Counted from the first letter of the stretch, positions 26,401-35,545 are shown. The stretch is DNA of 46,497 bases from Sporolactobacillus inulinus (GCF_006539285.1 NZ_BJMS01000017.1:1-46497); one strand, 5' to 3'. Program-made: numbers and translations. The notes: generated by a model not told the origin, from the letters alone.

Positions 26401-26991
26401 TTAGTTCAAAAAGGATTCAATCGCACGCCATGCCTCTTCCTTCCCCATTCCGTTAAATGATGAGAAAAGAATTAGAGGGTCGTCTGTTTTAAGCCCTAAA
26501 TCGCGCCGAATGATTTGTTTGTGCTTCTGAAATTTGCTCTTTGGAATCTTGTCCGCTTTTGTCGCAATCGTAACGACCGGATGTCCATAATAAGTAAGAA
26601 ATTCGTGCATCTGAATATCTTGTTTGGACGGCGGATGGCGTAGGTCGACTAAGTGGACGACGGCACTGAGCTCCTGACGTTCGGCGAAGTATTTTTCGAG
26701 CATTCGTCCCCAGGCTTCTCTGTCTTTTTTCGATACCTTTGCATACCCGTACCCAGGTACATCCACAAAATAAAACGATCGGTTAACTATAAAGTAGTTC
26801 AATTTCTGCGTTTTGCCTGGTTTCTCAGAGGTACGCACAAGATTGCGGCGATTTAGCATTGTATTGATAAAGGACGATTTTCCAACGTTTGATCGGCCGG
26901 AAAGCGCAATCTCCGGAAAACCTTCCGATGGATATTGCGCTGGACCAACGGCACTGATCACATAGTCTGCTTGTGTTATTTTCATGTTCAT
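26401..26991 (-). CDS. engB: EngB (YsxC/YihA) ribosome-biogenesis GTPase
   Basis: 196 aa. TrmE-Era-EngA-Septin family G domain: G1 GRSNVGKSS (about 33-41), G2 [10 protein letters not shown]3 [10 protein letters not shown]4 TKADKI. It is essential and acts in late 50S assembly. GAGGAGAG precedes two in-frame ATGs (26991 and 26985); the second aligns with B. subtilis, so 194 aa is equally possible. It has its own promoter and is followed by hemL. Confidence 0.96.
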   Translation of the reverse strand: MNMKITQADYVISAVGPAQYPSEGFPEIALSGRSNVGKSSFINTMLNRRNLVRTSEKPGKTQKLNYFIVNRSFYFVDVPGYGYAKVSKKDREAWGRMLEKYFAERQELSAVVHLVDLRHPPSKQDIQMHEFLTYYGHPVVTIATKADKIPKSKFQKHKQIIRRDLGLKTDDPLILFSSFNGMGKEEAWRAIESFLN

Positions 26992-27047
26992 CTCTCTCCT
27001 CAGATCGACTCGCTATGCGCAAGTCCGGCATCTGCTCATGTATACAC

Positions 27048-27077
27048 ATTCTATCTTAACTGACGCGATACTGTCCA
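27048..27077 (-). promoter_or_regulatory. Promoter of engB-hemL
   Basis: TGGACA (27072-27077) and TAGAAT (27048-27053) with 18 bp between them on the minus strand, about 55 bp before engB and downstream of the lonB terminator. The rest of the 27078-27224 gap shows nothing I can support. Confidence 0.55.
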
Positions 27078-27224
27078 ATCAGCGTCAGGCTTACGGCTTC
27101 TCTCTTTTTACAACGCTCCAAGCACGCGCATCAACAGAACACAACCCTATGCGGTCCGAGAAGCGCGCCTCTGCATGGTTGGTTACACCCTTTTACTTGT
27201 TCTGGTAAGGATTACTCCCCTTAT

Positions 27225-27270
27225 CGAAAAAAAAACAATTCCGGTCGCTGATTGATGCAGCACCCGGAAT
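27225..27270 (-). terminator. Terminator after lonB
   Basis: Stem ATTCCGG/CCGGAAT (27238-27244 with 27264-27270) with an inner GCTG/CAGC pairing, followed on the minus strand by TG and T9. It lies 13 nt below the lonB stop. Confidence 0.88.
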
Positions 27271-27282
27271 CCGATGAACCTT

Positions 27283-29001
27283 TTATCCTTGTTTTTCAAT
27301 TGTTGCATTTGCCGGTCGTGCAGATAGCGAACGGTTAAACGAGAGTTCAGAACCTGCTCTAAGCTGCTTGGTACTTGCATCCGCTTCTGCAGGGCACAGG
27401 CAGAGCTCAAGGACTTGATGCAGCGCTTCAACCGGGATGATCTCTGCCTGATCAAAATGCTTAAGCGTCTCCTGCATATTCTCTGTAGGAATAATGATCC
27501 GTTTCGCGCCCGCTTCAACTGCTGCTTCTACCTTTGCCATCACACCGCCAATCGGTTTGACTTGGCCGTGAAGCCCCAGTTCCCCAGTCATTGCAATGTC
27601 TGGATACACTTTTCGACGCATAATTGCCGAGCTGATCGCTACAGCCATGGAAATCCCGGCTGACGGTCCGTCAACAAGTGCTCCTCCCGGGAAGTTTACA
27701 TGAATATGGTAGCGGTATGCGGCTAGACCCATTCGGTTCAGTACAGTCAATACATTTTCCACGGATGCGCGTGCCATACTCTTTCGTGTAATTGTTCGCG
27801 ATGAATTGCCCATCGATTCTTCTTCAGCAATACCCGTGATCATCAAGCTACCTTCATGACGGCTCTTCACAGCAGACGCTTCCACTTCCATCAACGTGCC
27901 AAGTCCTGGTCCATAAACGGCGAGACCATTGACCAATCCAATTTCAGGAGCAGCCGGGACCTTACGATTTGGTTTCGGTACTAATCTGCTGGAACGTACG
28001 ACCCATTCGATTTCATCCATATGAATCGCTGCATCTTTTTCCTTTTTCTCTGATGCAGCGCCTGCGGCAATCTGCATGATGTTTACGGCTTCACGTCCAC
28101 TTTTCGCATATTCAGCAATTTTTGCCAAACACTCATCGGAAATATTGAGATTTAATTTGCGTGCAGCTCGTTTTGCAATTTTTTTAAGATCGCTGCGTGT
28201 CAAGTCATTGAAGAAAATTTCCAGACATCGTGAACGAATTGCAGGCGGAATTTCTTCAGGGCGTCGCGTGGTCGCGCCGATTAGACGGAAATCAGCAGGT
28301 AGCCCGTTTTTAAAGATGTCATGAATGTATGCAGGAATCTGATGATTCTCTTCGTTATAATAGGCACTTTCCAAAAACACCTTACGATCTTCCAACACTT
28401 TCAACAATTTATTCAATTGAATGGGATGCAGCTCGCCAATCTCATCAATAAACAATACTCCACCATGCGCTTTGGTGACCGCACCTTCCTTAGGTTGCGG
28501 AATTCCTGCCTGTCCCATCGCACCTGCTCCTTGATAAATCGGATCATGAACCGATCCAATCAGCGGGTCGGCAATGCCTCGCTCGTCAAAACGTGCCGTT
28601 GCTCCATCAAGCTCAACGAATGGTGCGGAAGGCCTAAAAGGAGATTCCAAATTGCGTTTTGCCTCTTCAAGAATAAGGCGTGCTGCTGCTGTTTTTCCAA
28701 CCCCCGGCGGCCCATAGATGAGCACATGTTGCGGGTTTTTTCCGCAAAGCGCTGCGCGAAGTGCGACGATCCCATCCTGCTGCCCCACCACATCGTCTAA
28801 GCTTCTTGGCCGAATTCGTTCGGAAAGTGGCTCGGACAACGATCTGCTCCGCATTCGGTTTAATTCGGCCATTTCTTTCTTTGATTCCTTATCTATAGAT
28901 ATTTTCTGAACCCGCTGATTGCGCAGCAGACTGAAAAAATACAGCCCAATGATCACACCGAAAAAAATCTGTGTGAAAATAAGCAAGATCATCCAACTCA
29001 T
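27283..29001 (-). CDS. lonB: LonB membrane-anchored ATP-dependent serine protease
   Basis: 572 aa (B. subtilis 552). One N-terminal membrane segment (residues about 2-23), AAA+ domain with Walker A GPPGVGKT (97-104) and Walker B VLFIDE (182-187), and a Lon protease domain with catalytic Ser447 in DGPSAG and Lys490 in the KPIGGVMAKVEAA segment. B. subtilis LonB is expressed in the forespore under sigma-F. ATG at 29001 has GGGAGG 6 nt upstream. lonA, the next gene in B. subtilis, is absent. The gene stands alone between two terminators. Confidence 0.94.
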   Translation of the reverse strand: MSWMILLIFTQIFFGVIIGLYFFSLLRNQRVQKISIDKESKKEMAELNRMRSRSLSEPLSERIRPRSLDDVVGQQDGIVALRAALCGKNPQHVLIYGPPGVGKTAAARLILEEAKRNLESPFRPSAPFVELDGATARFDERGIADPLIGSVHDPIYQGAGAMGQAGIPQPKEGAVTKAHGGVLFIDEIGELHPIQLNKLLKVLEDRKVFLESAYYNEENHQIPAYIHDIFKNGLPADFRLIGATTRRPEEIPPAIRSRCLEIFFNDLTRSDLKKIAKRAARKLNLNISDECLAKIAEYAKSGREAVNIMQIAAGAASEKKEKDAAIHMDEIEWVVRSSRLVPKPNRKVPAAPEIGLVNGLAVYGPGLGTLMEVEASAVKSRHEGSLMITGIAEEESMGNSSRTITRKSMARASVENVLTVLNRMGLAAYRYHIHVNFPGGALVDGPSAGISMAVAISSAIMRRKVYPDIAMTGELGLHGQVKPIGGVMAKVEAAVEAGAKRIIIPTENMQETLKHFDQAEIIPVEALHQVLELCLCPAEADASTKQLRAGSELSFNRSLSARPANATIEKQG

Positions 29002-29112
29002 TCGCTCTGCCTCCCATTGCGGCCACATTCAGGCTCCTGTTTTCGTGGCACTGCTTCTAGAGGCTATTATTTCCAATCAAAAAGTGAGTTAAACACCAAA
29101 CCTGAAAAGCAA

Positions 29113-29136
29113 GAAAAAAAACCGGGCCACGCCCAG
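29113..29136 (-). terminator. Intrinsic terminator upstream of lonB, ending the structured RNA
   Basis: Minus-strand stem CTGGGC (29136-29131), loop GTG, GCCCGG (29127-29122), followed by T8. It is a second, strong terminator 195 bp below the clpX terminator, so a separate short transcript must end here. Confidence 0.85.
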
Positions 29137-29215
29137 TCCTTACTACCGCAAGATGCGGTGGCTTTCGCGTTGGGCACAGGATGTGCGCCGCGAATCATCA
29201 TACCAGCAAGACCAA
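29114..29215 (-). ncRNA. Candidate structured small RNA or attenuator between clpX and lonB
   Basis: About 100 nt on the minus strand fold into a three-way junction: P1 GGTCTT (29213-29208) with AAGGACT (29141-29135); P2 TTCGCG (29194-29189) with CGCGAA (29169-29164) capped by GCACA-TCC-TGTGC; P3 ACCGCA-TCT-TGCGGT (29159-29145). The terminator at 29113-29136 follows and shares two nucleotides with P1. I do not match it to T-box, SRP, 6S, RNase P or the common riboswitches I checked by eye. It could be a free sRNA or a leader that controls lonB. A TATAAG at 29218-29223 is a possible -10, without a good -35. Confidence 0.5.
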
Positions 29216-29224
29216 ATCTTATAC
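29195..29224 (-). promoter_or_regulatory. Weak sigma-F-like promoter upstream of lonB
   Basis: GTATA (29220-29224), exactly 15 bp, then GGTATGATGA (29195-29204) resembles the sigma-F layout, with two mismatches in the -10. It lies inside the candidate RNA and above its terminator, so the two readings compete. B. subtilis lonB is sigma-F controlled. Confidence 0.25.
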
Positions 29225-29227
29225 TTT

Positions 29228-29335
29228 GTACGTAAATACAAGTTAGACGCTTTATCTCAATGGCATTTTCATTCAAGTGGTGTCCAGCACTCCCCAAGCG
29301 GGTCATGAATGTTTCTTTACCTGCAAAAAAGAAAC
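29228..29335. repeat. Dispersed repeat copy 2 (about 108 bp), partner at 3191-3296
   Basis: Same orientation as copy 1, about 88% identical. It keeps both hairpins, including GTTTCTTT...AAAGAAAC at its right end. Its right end overlaps the clpX terminator, just as copy 1 abuts the rpmA terminator. Its left end borders the candidate small RNA. Confidence 0.75.
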
Positions 29336-29356
29336 GTCCCCGGATGAAGACGTTTC
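29326..29356 (-). terminator. Terminator after clpX
   Basis: Minus-strand stem GAAACGTC/GACGTTTC (29356-29349 with 29338-29331), then T-rich TTTTTTG. Its lower arm is shared with the hairpin of repeat copy 2, so the two cannot form together. Confidence 0.82.
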
Positions 29357-29373
29357 TTCTAAACAGCGAAAGC

Positions 29374-30642
29374 TTATGCACTTTCTTTTGGCTTTTCAAC
29401 ACTGACTTCGGTTCCGTCGTCCAGAATCAGGGTTGGACGTGCCTTGCCTTCAACCGTTTCCTTTGTAATGATACATTTATCAATATCTTCGCGGGACGGC
29501 AATTCATACATCACATCAAGCATCATGCCTTCAATGATAGAACGCAGCCCGCGGGCACCGGTTTTCCGTTCGATCGCAAGTTTCGCAATTGCTTCGAGCG
29601 CTTCTTCGTCGAATTCAAGATCGACATCGTCAAGTTCAAGCAGTTTCTTGTACTGCTTAACGAGCGCGTTCTTCGGTTTGGTTAGAATTTCAACGAGTGT
29701 GTGTTCATCCAACTGTTTCAGCGTACTGATGACCGGAAGACGACCGATAAATTCGGGAATCAAACCAAACTTCAGCAAATCTTCAGGAAGAACATTTTTC
29801 AGTGCGTCGTCACGATGCATGTCCTGTGCTTTGCTGCCGGCACCAAAGCCGATGACCTTTTTGCCCAATCGACGCTTAATGATTTGTTCAATCCCATCGA
29901 AGGCACCGCCACAGATGAACAGAATGTTGGTCGTATCAATTTGAATAAATTCCTGATGCGGGTGCTTGCGTCCTCCCTGTGGCGGCACACTTGCTACCGT
30001 TCCTTCAAGGATTTTCAGCAATGCCTGCTGCACGCCTTCCCCGGATACATCACGTGTAATCGACGGATTTTCCGATTTGCGGGCAATCTTATCAATTTCA
30101 TCAATATAGATAATCCCTTTTTCGGCTTTTTCAACATCATAATCGGCCGCCTGAATCAGCTTGAGTAAAATGTTCTCAACATCTTCGCCAACATAACCAG
30201 CTTCGGTTAGCGAGGTAGCGTCAGCAATGGCAAACGGAACATTCAGGATTCGCGCCAGCGTTTGAGCAAGCAGGGTTTTGCCACTACCGGTCGGCCCAAT
30301 CATCATAATGTTGCTCTTGGAAAGCTCAACATCATCCGGTTTCTGTTTGCTGTTAATCCGCTTGTAGTGATTATATACAGCCACGGACAGGCTCTTCTTT
30401 GCATCCTTTTGCCCAATAACATAATCTTCCAGGATCGAGCAAATTTCCTGCGGCTTCGGGATATCTTTAAATTCGATTTCTTCATCGGTACCTAATTCTT
30501 CTTCTACAATTTCCGTACATAACTCAATACACTCATCACAAATGTAAACGCCCGGTCCGGCCACAAGTTTACGCACCTGATCTTGGGTTTTACCGCAAAA
30601 TGAGCATTTTAACTGTCCTTTTTCTTCATTGAATTTAAACAT
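29374..30642 (-). CDS. clpX: ClpX ATPase subunit of the ClpXP protease
   Basis: 422 aa. N-terminal zinc domain with four Cys (CSFC 13-16 and CDEC 35-38), Walker A GPTGSGKT (116-123), Walker [11 protein letters not shown], and the IGF loop (KKVIGFGAG) that docks on ClpP. It unfolds substrates for ClpP, which is not in this window. GGGGTG lies 6 nt before the ATG. It follows tig, as in most Bacilli, but after a 468-bp gap with a terminator, so it is transcribed separately. Confidence 0.98.
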   Translation of the reverse strand: MFKFNEEKGQLKCSFCGKTQDQVRKLVAGPGVYICDECIELCTEIVEEELGTDEEIEFKDIPKPQEICSILEDYVIGQKDAKKSLSVAVYNHYKRINSKQKPDDVELSKSNIMMIGPTGSGKTLLAQTLARILNVPFAIADATSLTEAGYVGEDVENILLKLIQAADYDVEKAEKGIIYIDEIDKIARKSENPSITRDVSGEGVQQALLKILEGTVASVPPQGGRKHPHQEFIQIDTTNILFICGGAFDGIEQIIKRRLGKKVIGFGAGSKAQDMHRDDALKNVLPEDLLKFGLIPEFIGRLPVISTLKQLDEHTLVEILTKPKNALVKQYKKLLELDDVDLEFDEEALEAIAKLAIERKTGARGLRSIIEGMMLDVMYELPSREDIDKCIITKETVEGKARPTLILDDGTEVSVEKPKESA

Positions 30643-31064
30643 TTTTTCACCCCTGTTCTGCTTTCCTCATCAACGTTTCAGAAGAGCGAAATCTTGGTCA
30701 ATTTTGTATTGACTCTTATTCATCCCATGCATTCGCTACATTATAGCTTTCCCTTTTTCCTATAAATCGAACGAGGATTGGAAAGCTTTGCATCTGGAAA
30801 ACCATGCTGCATTTTATCACAAAATACCTGCATAAATGTAAATGATTTGCCGGCATTGTCCCATCATAGACTGATCGTTATTGATGAAGCCAGGAATAGG
30901 AACGGATGTTTCTGGATCAGCAGCGGATGTTCTACTCGGCAACTAACTATGTAGGCATTGTAACATAAATACATGCTCCCGATAAGCTATATGCCTTACT
31001 GAGTACACTATGTATTGCAAAGAAAAATTATTTATTTTTCTTCGCCTTCTTTAGATATAAATAA
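30643..31064. promoter_or_regulatory. clpX upstream region: TATAAT and a GTCAAT inverted repeat
   Basis: Within this stretch of about 420 bp, TATAAT (30740-30745, minus strand) lacks a recognisable -35. Between it and clpX, GTCAAT-N5-ATTGAC (30697-30713) is a perfect inverted repeat in the untranslated leader. It contains GTCAA half-sites but not the direct heptad repeat of CtsR operators. A 9-bp inverted repeat (AAGAAAAAT...ATTTTTCTT, 31019-31041) lies near tig. No gene is seen. Confidence 0.4.
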
Positions 31065-31087
31065 TTGGCAGACGAGACCGTCCGCCA
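31065..31087 (-). terminator. Terminator after tig
   Basis: TTGGC..GACG and CGTC..GCCAA arms (31065-31087) pair with two mismatches, followed on the minus strand by ATTATTTAT rather than a clean T-run. Moderate quality; the 9-bp AT-rich repeat below it may help. Confidence 0.5.
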
Positions 31088-31110
31088 AAAAAGTTCATTT
31101 ATGTCACACT

Positions 31111-32415
31111 TTATTTAGCTTCGGCAGCTTTTGGCTTGCTGTTTTCCACAAGGAAATCAACCGCTTTGCGCAGTTTCAAATCACCTTTAATGAAGTCGGT
31201 TCCGCCCATTGCAGCTTTGATCTGATCTGCACCGATCTTGTACTGATCCGCCATTTTTTTCAGTTCTTCTTCAACTTCTTCATCAGAAGCCTCAATGGAT
31301 TCAGCTTTAGCAATTGCTTCAAGTGTCAGATTCGCACGCACGCGTTTTTCAGCATCTTCCTTCATCTGATCGCGCAATGCATTTTCGTCGGTGCCTGTCA
31401 GTGAAGAATACATTTCCAGAGTCATGCCTTGTCCTTTAAGACGCTGTTCAAATTCTTTCACCATATTGTCCTGTTCATTAGTGATCATCACTTCAGGAAC
31501 GTCAATTTCTGCATTTGCGGCTGCTTGCTGCACAACGCTGTCGCGCTTGCTGTTTTCAGCATCAGCTTCACGATGTTCTTTCTGATGATTCTTGATTTTT
31601 TCTTGTAATTCAGCGAACGTTTCAACATCGTCATCAACGTCCTTGGCGAATTCATCATCAAGTTCAGGAAGCTGTTTCTGCTTGATTTCATGAACCTTTA
31701 TCTTAAACGTTGCTTCCTTGCCCTTTAATTCTTCAGCATGGTAGTCTTCCGGGAAGGTTACAACCACGTCTTTTTCAGCTCCGACTTTCACGCCGATGAG
31801 CTGATCTTCAAACCCAGGAATAAAGGAGCCGGATCCAATTTCAAGTGAATAATTTTCAGCTTTTCCGCCTTCAAACGGCTTATCATCGACATAGCCGTCA
31901 AAATCGATAACTGCAGTATCACCTTTTTCGATTTCTCCGTCTTCTTTAACAACGAGTTCAGCATAGCGTTCCTGAAGATGTTTGATTTCGTGAGCGACAT
32001 CTTCATCGGTAACTTCCGTGCTCTTCTCTTCGACTTCAAGACCTTTATAGTCACCGAGTTTAACTTCCGGCTTAACCGTTACATCTGCCTTGAGTACCAG
32101 TTTTTTGCCTTTACCAATTTCTTCGATGTCTACTTGTGGCTTGTCCACAGGTTCAATACCGGTTTGATCGATTGCATCAGAATACGCACTCGGAAGAACA
32201 AAATCAATTGCATCTTCATACAGACTTTCTACACCGAAACGCTGTTCAAAAAGAACACGCGGCACACGACCCTTGCGGAAACCAGGCACATTGACCTTTT
32301 TAGCAACCTTTTTAAAGGCTTTATCAAGGGCTTGATTAAAACTTTCGGCATCAACTGAGAACGTCAGCGTGCCTACATTACCTTCTTTTTTTTCCCATTT
32401 TGCATCTACAGTCAT
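31111..32415 (-). CDS. tig: Trigger factor, ribosome-bound chaperone and prolyl isomerase
   Basis: 434 aa. Ribosome-binding signature [19 protein letters not shown] in the N-terminal domain (about residues 40-60), FKBP-type domain about 155-250 ([20 protein letters not shown]), and a helical C-terminal chaperone domain ending in EAK. GGAGGT lies 8 nt upstream of the ATG. It is separated from ysoA by about 216 bp with its own promoter signals. Confidence 0.97.
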   Translation of the reverse strand: MTVDAKWEKKEGNVGTLTFSVDAESFNQALDKAFKKVAKKVNVPGFRKGRVPRVLFEQRFGVESLYEDAIDFVLPSAYSDAIDQTGIEPVDKPQVDIEEIGKGKKLVLKADVTVKPEVKLGDYKGLEVEEKSTEVTDEDVAHEIKHLQERYAELVVKEDGEIEKGDTAVIDFDGYVDDKPFEGGKAENYSLEIGSGSFIPGFEDQLIGVKVGAEKDVVVTFPEDYHAEELKGKEATFKIKVHEIKQKQLPELDDEFAKDVDDDVETFAELQEKIKNHQKEHREADAENSKRDSVVQQAAANAEIDVPEVMITNEQDNMVKEFEQRLKGQGMTLEMYSSLTGTDENALRDQMKEDAEKRVRANLTLEAIAKAESIEASDEEVEEELKKMADQYKIGADQIKAAMGGTDFIKGDLKLRKAVDFLVENSKPKAAEAK

Positions 32416-32553
32416 TCGCTTTTACCTCCAACATCTATCTTCATGCTATTCTGCATCTTGGTTTTCTGCCTGAATGGCGTGCAAACTGATCCATTTTTCC
32501 GCCAGTTCGAGGCTGATGACTCGACGACTCCTTTAGCAACGCAATTGCAAACC

Positions 32554-32568
32554 ATGTTATTATAACAT
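32554..32568 (-). promoter_or_regulatory. Palindrome over the tig -10 region
   Basis: ATGTTAT-N-ATAACAT is a perfect 7+7 palindrome that contains the TATAAT of the likely tig promoter. The -35 is weak. Such overlap could mean an operator, though AT-rich palindromes also arise by chance. Confidence 0.35.
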
Positions 32569-32631
32569 AACCGTTTCCTATGAAAAACACATTTGTTGCA
32601 AATTATCGACATAACCACCTGTTTCAATACG

Positions 32632-33696
32632 CTAAGACCAAATGTCGTATGCCTCTACACGATGCAGCATGCTCCTCGCCACGCGAAAATCATCCTCATT
32701 TACATCAAAGTACCCGAGAACTTCTTTTTTTTCCTGTTCCGATTCACTGCCCATAGCCCGTAAGCAGAAGATTGCCGCCCAAACTTCAGGTTGCTCCGGT
32801 ACAATCGGTTTCGGATAAACATTCATGGTAAACATGCGTTCCATTTCAACTGCTGACGTGGTCAATGTCGGATTTTCCGATTCCATCGTTCGGCGAATCA
32901 CCGCTTCGATTCGATCCGCAAACTTTTTATTCAAAAAATCCGTGTGATCCAGCTGTGCATCGTAAATTTCACCAAATTTCTGCACAGCCACTCTCTGAGC
33001 GAGATGACCTTCCTTAACCGCACAAAGCAGCATCGTCTTGAGCTCCATAGGCTGCTGATCATCGAGCAGAAAACGCTGGATTTCCGGAAGATGAGTTGTC
33101 CTTAATTGATCGGCTAAGTTATTGAGGAGCAGCATTTGGCTAACTGTGTCCGCCTTCTCCAATGCCGGCCAATCAATGGACTGTTCTTGGTGCTCCGTGT
33201 CCGCATCAGGTTCAGTCGCTTGATCCGTTCTATCGGCTTCATCCAAACCAACATCGCTCCACGAAGGTTCATGCAAACGAATCTGACAGAATTTCTGCAT
33301 GTGAACTAAAAACTCTTTGAATTCGATGGGTAATCCTTTCTTCTTACGAATCCTCAAGATTTCACGGATCGCGCTCGTGTAGTCCTTGCGCTCAATAAGA
33401 ATGGTGAGATAAAGCCGAAACACCTCGTAAAAATAAGGTGTATCTGCTTCAAGCAGCTGCACCACGGCTTTTTCCGCTTCAGAGTAATCCCCCAATTCAA
33501 TGGAGCAAACGGCCCACCCATAAAGCGCACGAACATCCCGTGCATTCAATTCCAACAGCTTGCCAAACAACTGACAAGCTTCCTTATATTTTTTCTCTTC
33601 AACCAGCAGCATGGCTTTGCTCAGTAAGCGTTCTTCCAAATGAGGAATCGGCACCACATTGCCACTGCCGCCAATCGATCCGCCTCTTTTTTTCAT
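32632..33696 (-). CDS. ysoA: YsoA-like TPR protein
   Basis: 354 aa. TPR-like helical pairs near residues 25-120 (SKAMLLVEEKKYKEACQLFGKLL ... VRALYGWAVCSIELGDYSEAEKAVVQLL), an acidic linker near 155-185, and a helical C-terminal part. Synteny upstream of tig matches B. subtilis ysoA. Function is unknown; TPRs usually bind partner proteins. ATG at 33696 is chosen after GGGACGAACG; a TTG at 33714 is possible. Confidence 0.8.
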   Translation of the reverse strand: MKKRGGSIGGSGNVVPIPHLEERLLSKAMLLVEEKKYKEACQLFGKLLELNARDVRALYGWAVCSIELGDYSEAEKAVVQLLEADTPYFYEVFRLYLTILIERKDYTSAIREILRIRKKKGLPIEFKEFLVHMQKFCQIRLHEPSWSDVGLDEADRTDQATEPDADTEHQEQSIDWPALEKADTVSQMLLLNNLADQLRTTHLPEIQRFLLDDQQPMELKTMLLCAVKEGHLAQRVAVQKFGEIYDAQLDHTDFLNKKFADRIEAVIRRTMESENPTLTTSAVEMERMFTMNVYPKPIVPEQPEVWAAIFCLRAMGSESEQEKKEVLGYFDVNEDDFRVARSMLHRVEAYDIWS

Positions 33697-33726
33697 CGTT
33701 CGTCCCGCTTCCAAAACTTTATTTTA

Positions 33727-33755
33727 AGAATATCAGTTTCTCGCAGGCTTCGCAA
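33727..33755 (-). promoter_or_regulatory. Promoter of ysoA
   Basis: TTGCGA (33750-33755) and TATTCT (33727-33732) with 17 bp between them on the minus strand, about 30 bp before ysoA. A TTCGCA/TGCGAA hairpin just upstream may end the aminopeptidase transcript, but it lacks a T-run. Confidence 0.5.
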
Positions 33756-33785
33756 TTTAGGTGCGAAAAGCTCCCTCAAATTGGC

Positions 33786-35030
33786 TCAATCAAATGAGAA
33801 TGCCCAAGCACCCTTGCGGAATACGGGCACTCGCCTGCCGTCTTGAGTGATTCCATCAATATCCAGTTCTCCAGAACCAACCATAAAATCTTCATGAATT
33901 AAACTATCGTTTACCCCCGCCTGATCTAGTCCGGCTTCATCAAGGTCATTACCGCCTTTAATACAGGTTGGATATGCTTTCCCCAATGCCAAATGGCACG
34001 ATGCATTCTCATCAAAGAGCGTGTTATAGAAAACGAGTCCCGATTCGGACACCGGTGAATGGTGCGGAACCAATGCCACTTCGCCGAGCCGACGCGCATT
34101 CGGATCAGACTCAAGCAGATGCCGCAACGCATCCGCACCTTTTTCAGCTGTGAAATCAACGACTTCCCCATCCTTAAAAGTGAGCGAGAAACCGTCAATG
34201 ATGCGGCCGTCGGCATTCAATGGTTTGGTACTGGAAACGGTGCCGTTTACACCACGTTTATGCGGCATCGTAAATACCTCTTCTGTAGGAATATTGGCGT
34301 TGAACATAATACCGCTTGTCGAAGGTCCTGAACCACCGCTCCAAATATGCCCTTGTGGCAAATCAATCGTCAGATCCGTGCCCGGAGCAGAATAAATTAA
34401 TTGTTTAAAATTCATGCGGTTCATAAATTCACTGGCTTTATGCATTGCTTCATTATGTTTGTTCCATGCTTCAATCGGATCCTCATTGCCGCTGACTCTG
34501 CTGATCCGCAGAATTTCTTCCATTAGCAGCGTTTGCGCTTCTTCTGTATTTTTGTCCGGGAAGATTTTTTTCGCCCACGCTTTTGTCGGGTATGCGACAA
34601 TCGACCATTGCGTTTCATCTTTCATAATGGATTCCATATACGGCTTCAGTCCGTTACTGGACGCCCTCATATAGGCACCGACACGCGCATCGTCGATCGT
34701 ATCCAACAAATCCGGGTTTGGTCCGTAAATATGTAAAACTGCATAGTTATCTTTGACTGCTGCATTTTGCGCCGCAAATTTCCAATTTGGAATTTGCTTT
34801 AACGCTTCCTCAGGTGCTCGCTGCAAACGCAATCTTTCCGTTTCATCGTCACCCCATCGCATCGTGACGTCTTTTGCACCCGCTTGGTAGGCCTCCTCAG
34901 CAACAAGATTTGCAAAACCTGCTGCTTCAATTGGAGACGTCAGGAACAAGCCTTGCCCCGGCTGCAGATTAACGCCAATTTTTATCGCCAATTTGGCAAA
35001 CTTTTTTAATGATGCTTTATATGGTTCCAT
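33786..35030 (-). CDS. M29-family metallo-aminopeptidase (AmpS/aminopeptidase II type)
   Basis: 414 aa. M29 hallmarks near the C terminus: EVALVPHHSPVSESGLVFYN, DENASCHLALGKAY and IHEDFMVGSGELDIDG supply the Glu, His, Tyr and Asp metal ligands; the N-terminal half has the family FLTSPIEAAGFANLVAEEAY stretch. It removes N-terminal residues from peptides in the cytoplasm. ATG at 35030 has GGGAGG 8 nt upstream; a longer frame to 35189 runs into the divergent YolD-like start. A TATAAT at 35059-35064 is a possible -10. Confidence 0.93.
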   Translation of the reverse strand: MEPYKASLKKFAKLAIKIGVNLQPGQGLFLTSPIEAAGFANLVAEEAYQAGAKDVTMRWGDDETERLRLQRAPEEALKQIPNWKFAAQNAAVKDNYAVLHIYGPNPDLLDTIDDARVGAYMRASSNGLKPYMESIMKDETQWSIVAYPTKAWAKKIFPDKNTEEAQTLLMEEILRISRVSGNEDPIEAWNKHNEAMHKASEFMNRMNFKQLIYSAPGTDLTIDLPQGHIWSGGSGPSTSGIMFNANIPTEEVFTMPHKRGVNGTVSSTKPLNADGRIIDGFSLTFKDGEVVDFTAEKGADALRHLLESDPNARRLGEVALVPHHSPVSESGLVFYNTLFDENASCHLALGKAYPTCIKGGNDLDEAGLDQAGVNDSLIHEDFMVGSGELDIDGITQDGRRVPVFRKGAWAFSFD

Positions 35031-35107
35031 ATTCTTGCCTCCCTGTTTCTTTTTCTTAATTATAGCCCACTTTATACCTATGGAAAACTTTGGATCCGGA
35101 AAGCCTA

Positions 35108-35139
35108 TTGATAAATGCACACATAAGAACGTATATTCG
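35108..35139 (+). promoter_or_regulatory. Promoter with LexA (DinR) type box upstream of the YolD-like gene
   Basis: TTGATA (35108-35113), 18 bp, TATATT (35132-35137). GAAC-GTAT-ATTC (35127-35138) overlaps the -10 and matches the Bacillus LexA box GAACNNNNGTTC at seven of eight defined positions. Binding there would block transcription until DNA damage. Confidence 0.6.
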
Positions 35140-35175
35140 TGTATACTATTCCTTAGAAAATAAGGAGGGGTTCGG

Positions 35176-35538
35176 TTGAAACACAACAAATTGACAAAGG
35201 GATCAAATATGCGCTGGGAGTCAAGCCGAATGATGCTCCCTGAACACGTTGCCGTACTCAGAGAAATGGCACGTCATGCGGATAGAATTGCAAAACCGCA
35301 GTTAGATGAGCAAAAACTTGAGGAACTTGAACGCATGATTCATGATGCATCAAGCAGAAAGCTGCCCATCGATCTTGACTATTATCATGATGGGAAAATC
35401 CATACATTGAAGAACTGCACCGTCTCCATTGATTCGTGTGTTCAGAAGGTACGCATTTCCAATCCCTCTGGTATCGCTCAAAACCTCCCGTCGCAGAATA
35501 TTGTCGATGTTCGATTCAGCAGCCGTCAGGACATTTGA
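35176..35538 (+). CDS. YolD-like protein
   Basis: 120 aa. The segment MRWESSRMMLPEHVAVLREM matches the YolD-like family core (R..IKW....MLPEH...L), followed by YYHDGKIHTLKNCTVSID, the usual beta region. These proteins often lie next to Y-family DNA polymerases of the UvrX/YqjW type and are SOS regulated; their role is unproven. TTG start at 35176 with AGGAGGGG 5 nt upstream; ATG at 35209 is less likely. No Y-family polymerase is adjacent; an SRAP gene follows 71 bp later. Confidence 0.75.
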   Translation: MKHNKLTKGSNMRWESSRMMLPEHVAVLREMARHADRIAKPQLDEQKLEELERMIHDASSRKLPIDLDYYHDGKIHTLKNCTVSIDSCVQKVRISNPSGIAQNLPSQNIVDVRFSSRQDI

Positions 35539-35545
35539 CTACTTG

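Noticed and set aside
29195-29224. Firm assignment of a sigma-F promoter to lonB
   Set aside because: Spacing is right but the -10 has two mismatches and a strong terminator lies between it and lonB; listed only at low confidence.
29067-29402. Minus-strand open frame across repeat copy 2 and the candidate RNA
   Set aside because: It crosses a terminator stem, has no family resemblance, and its counterpart in copy 1 is interrupted by a stop.
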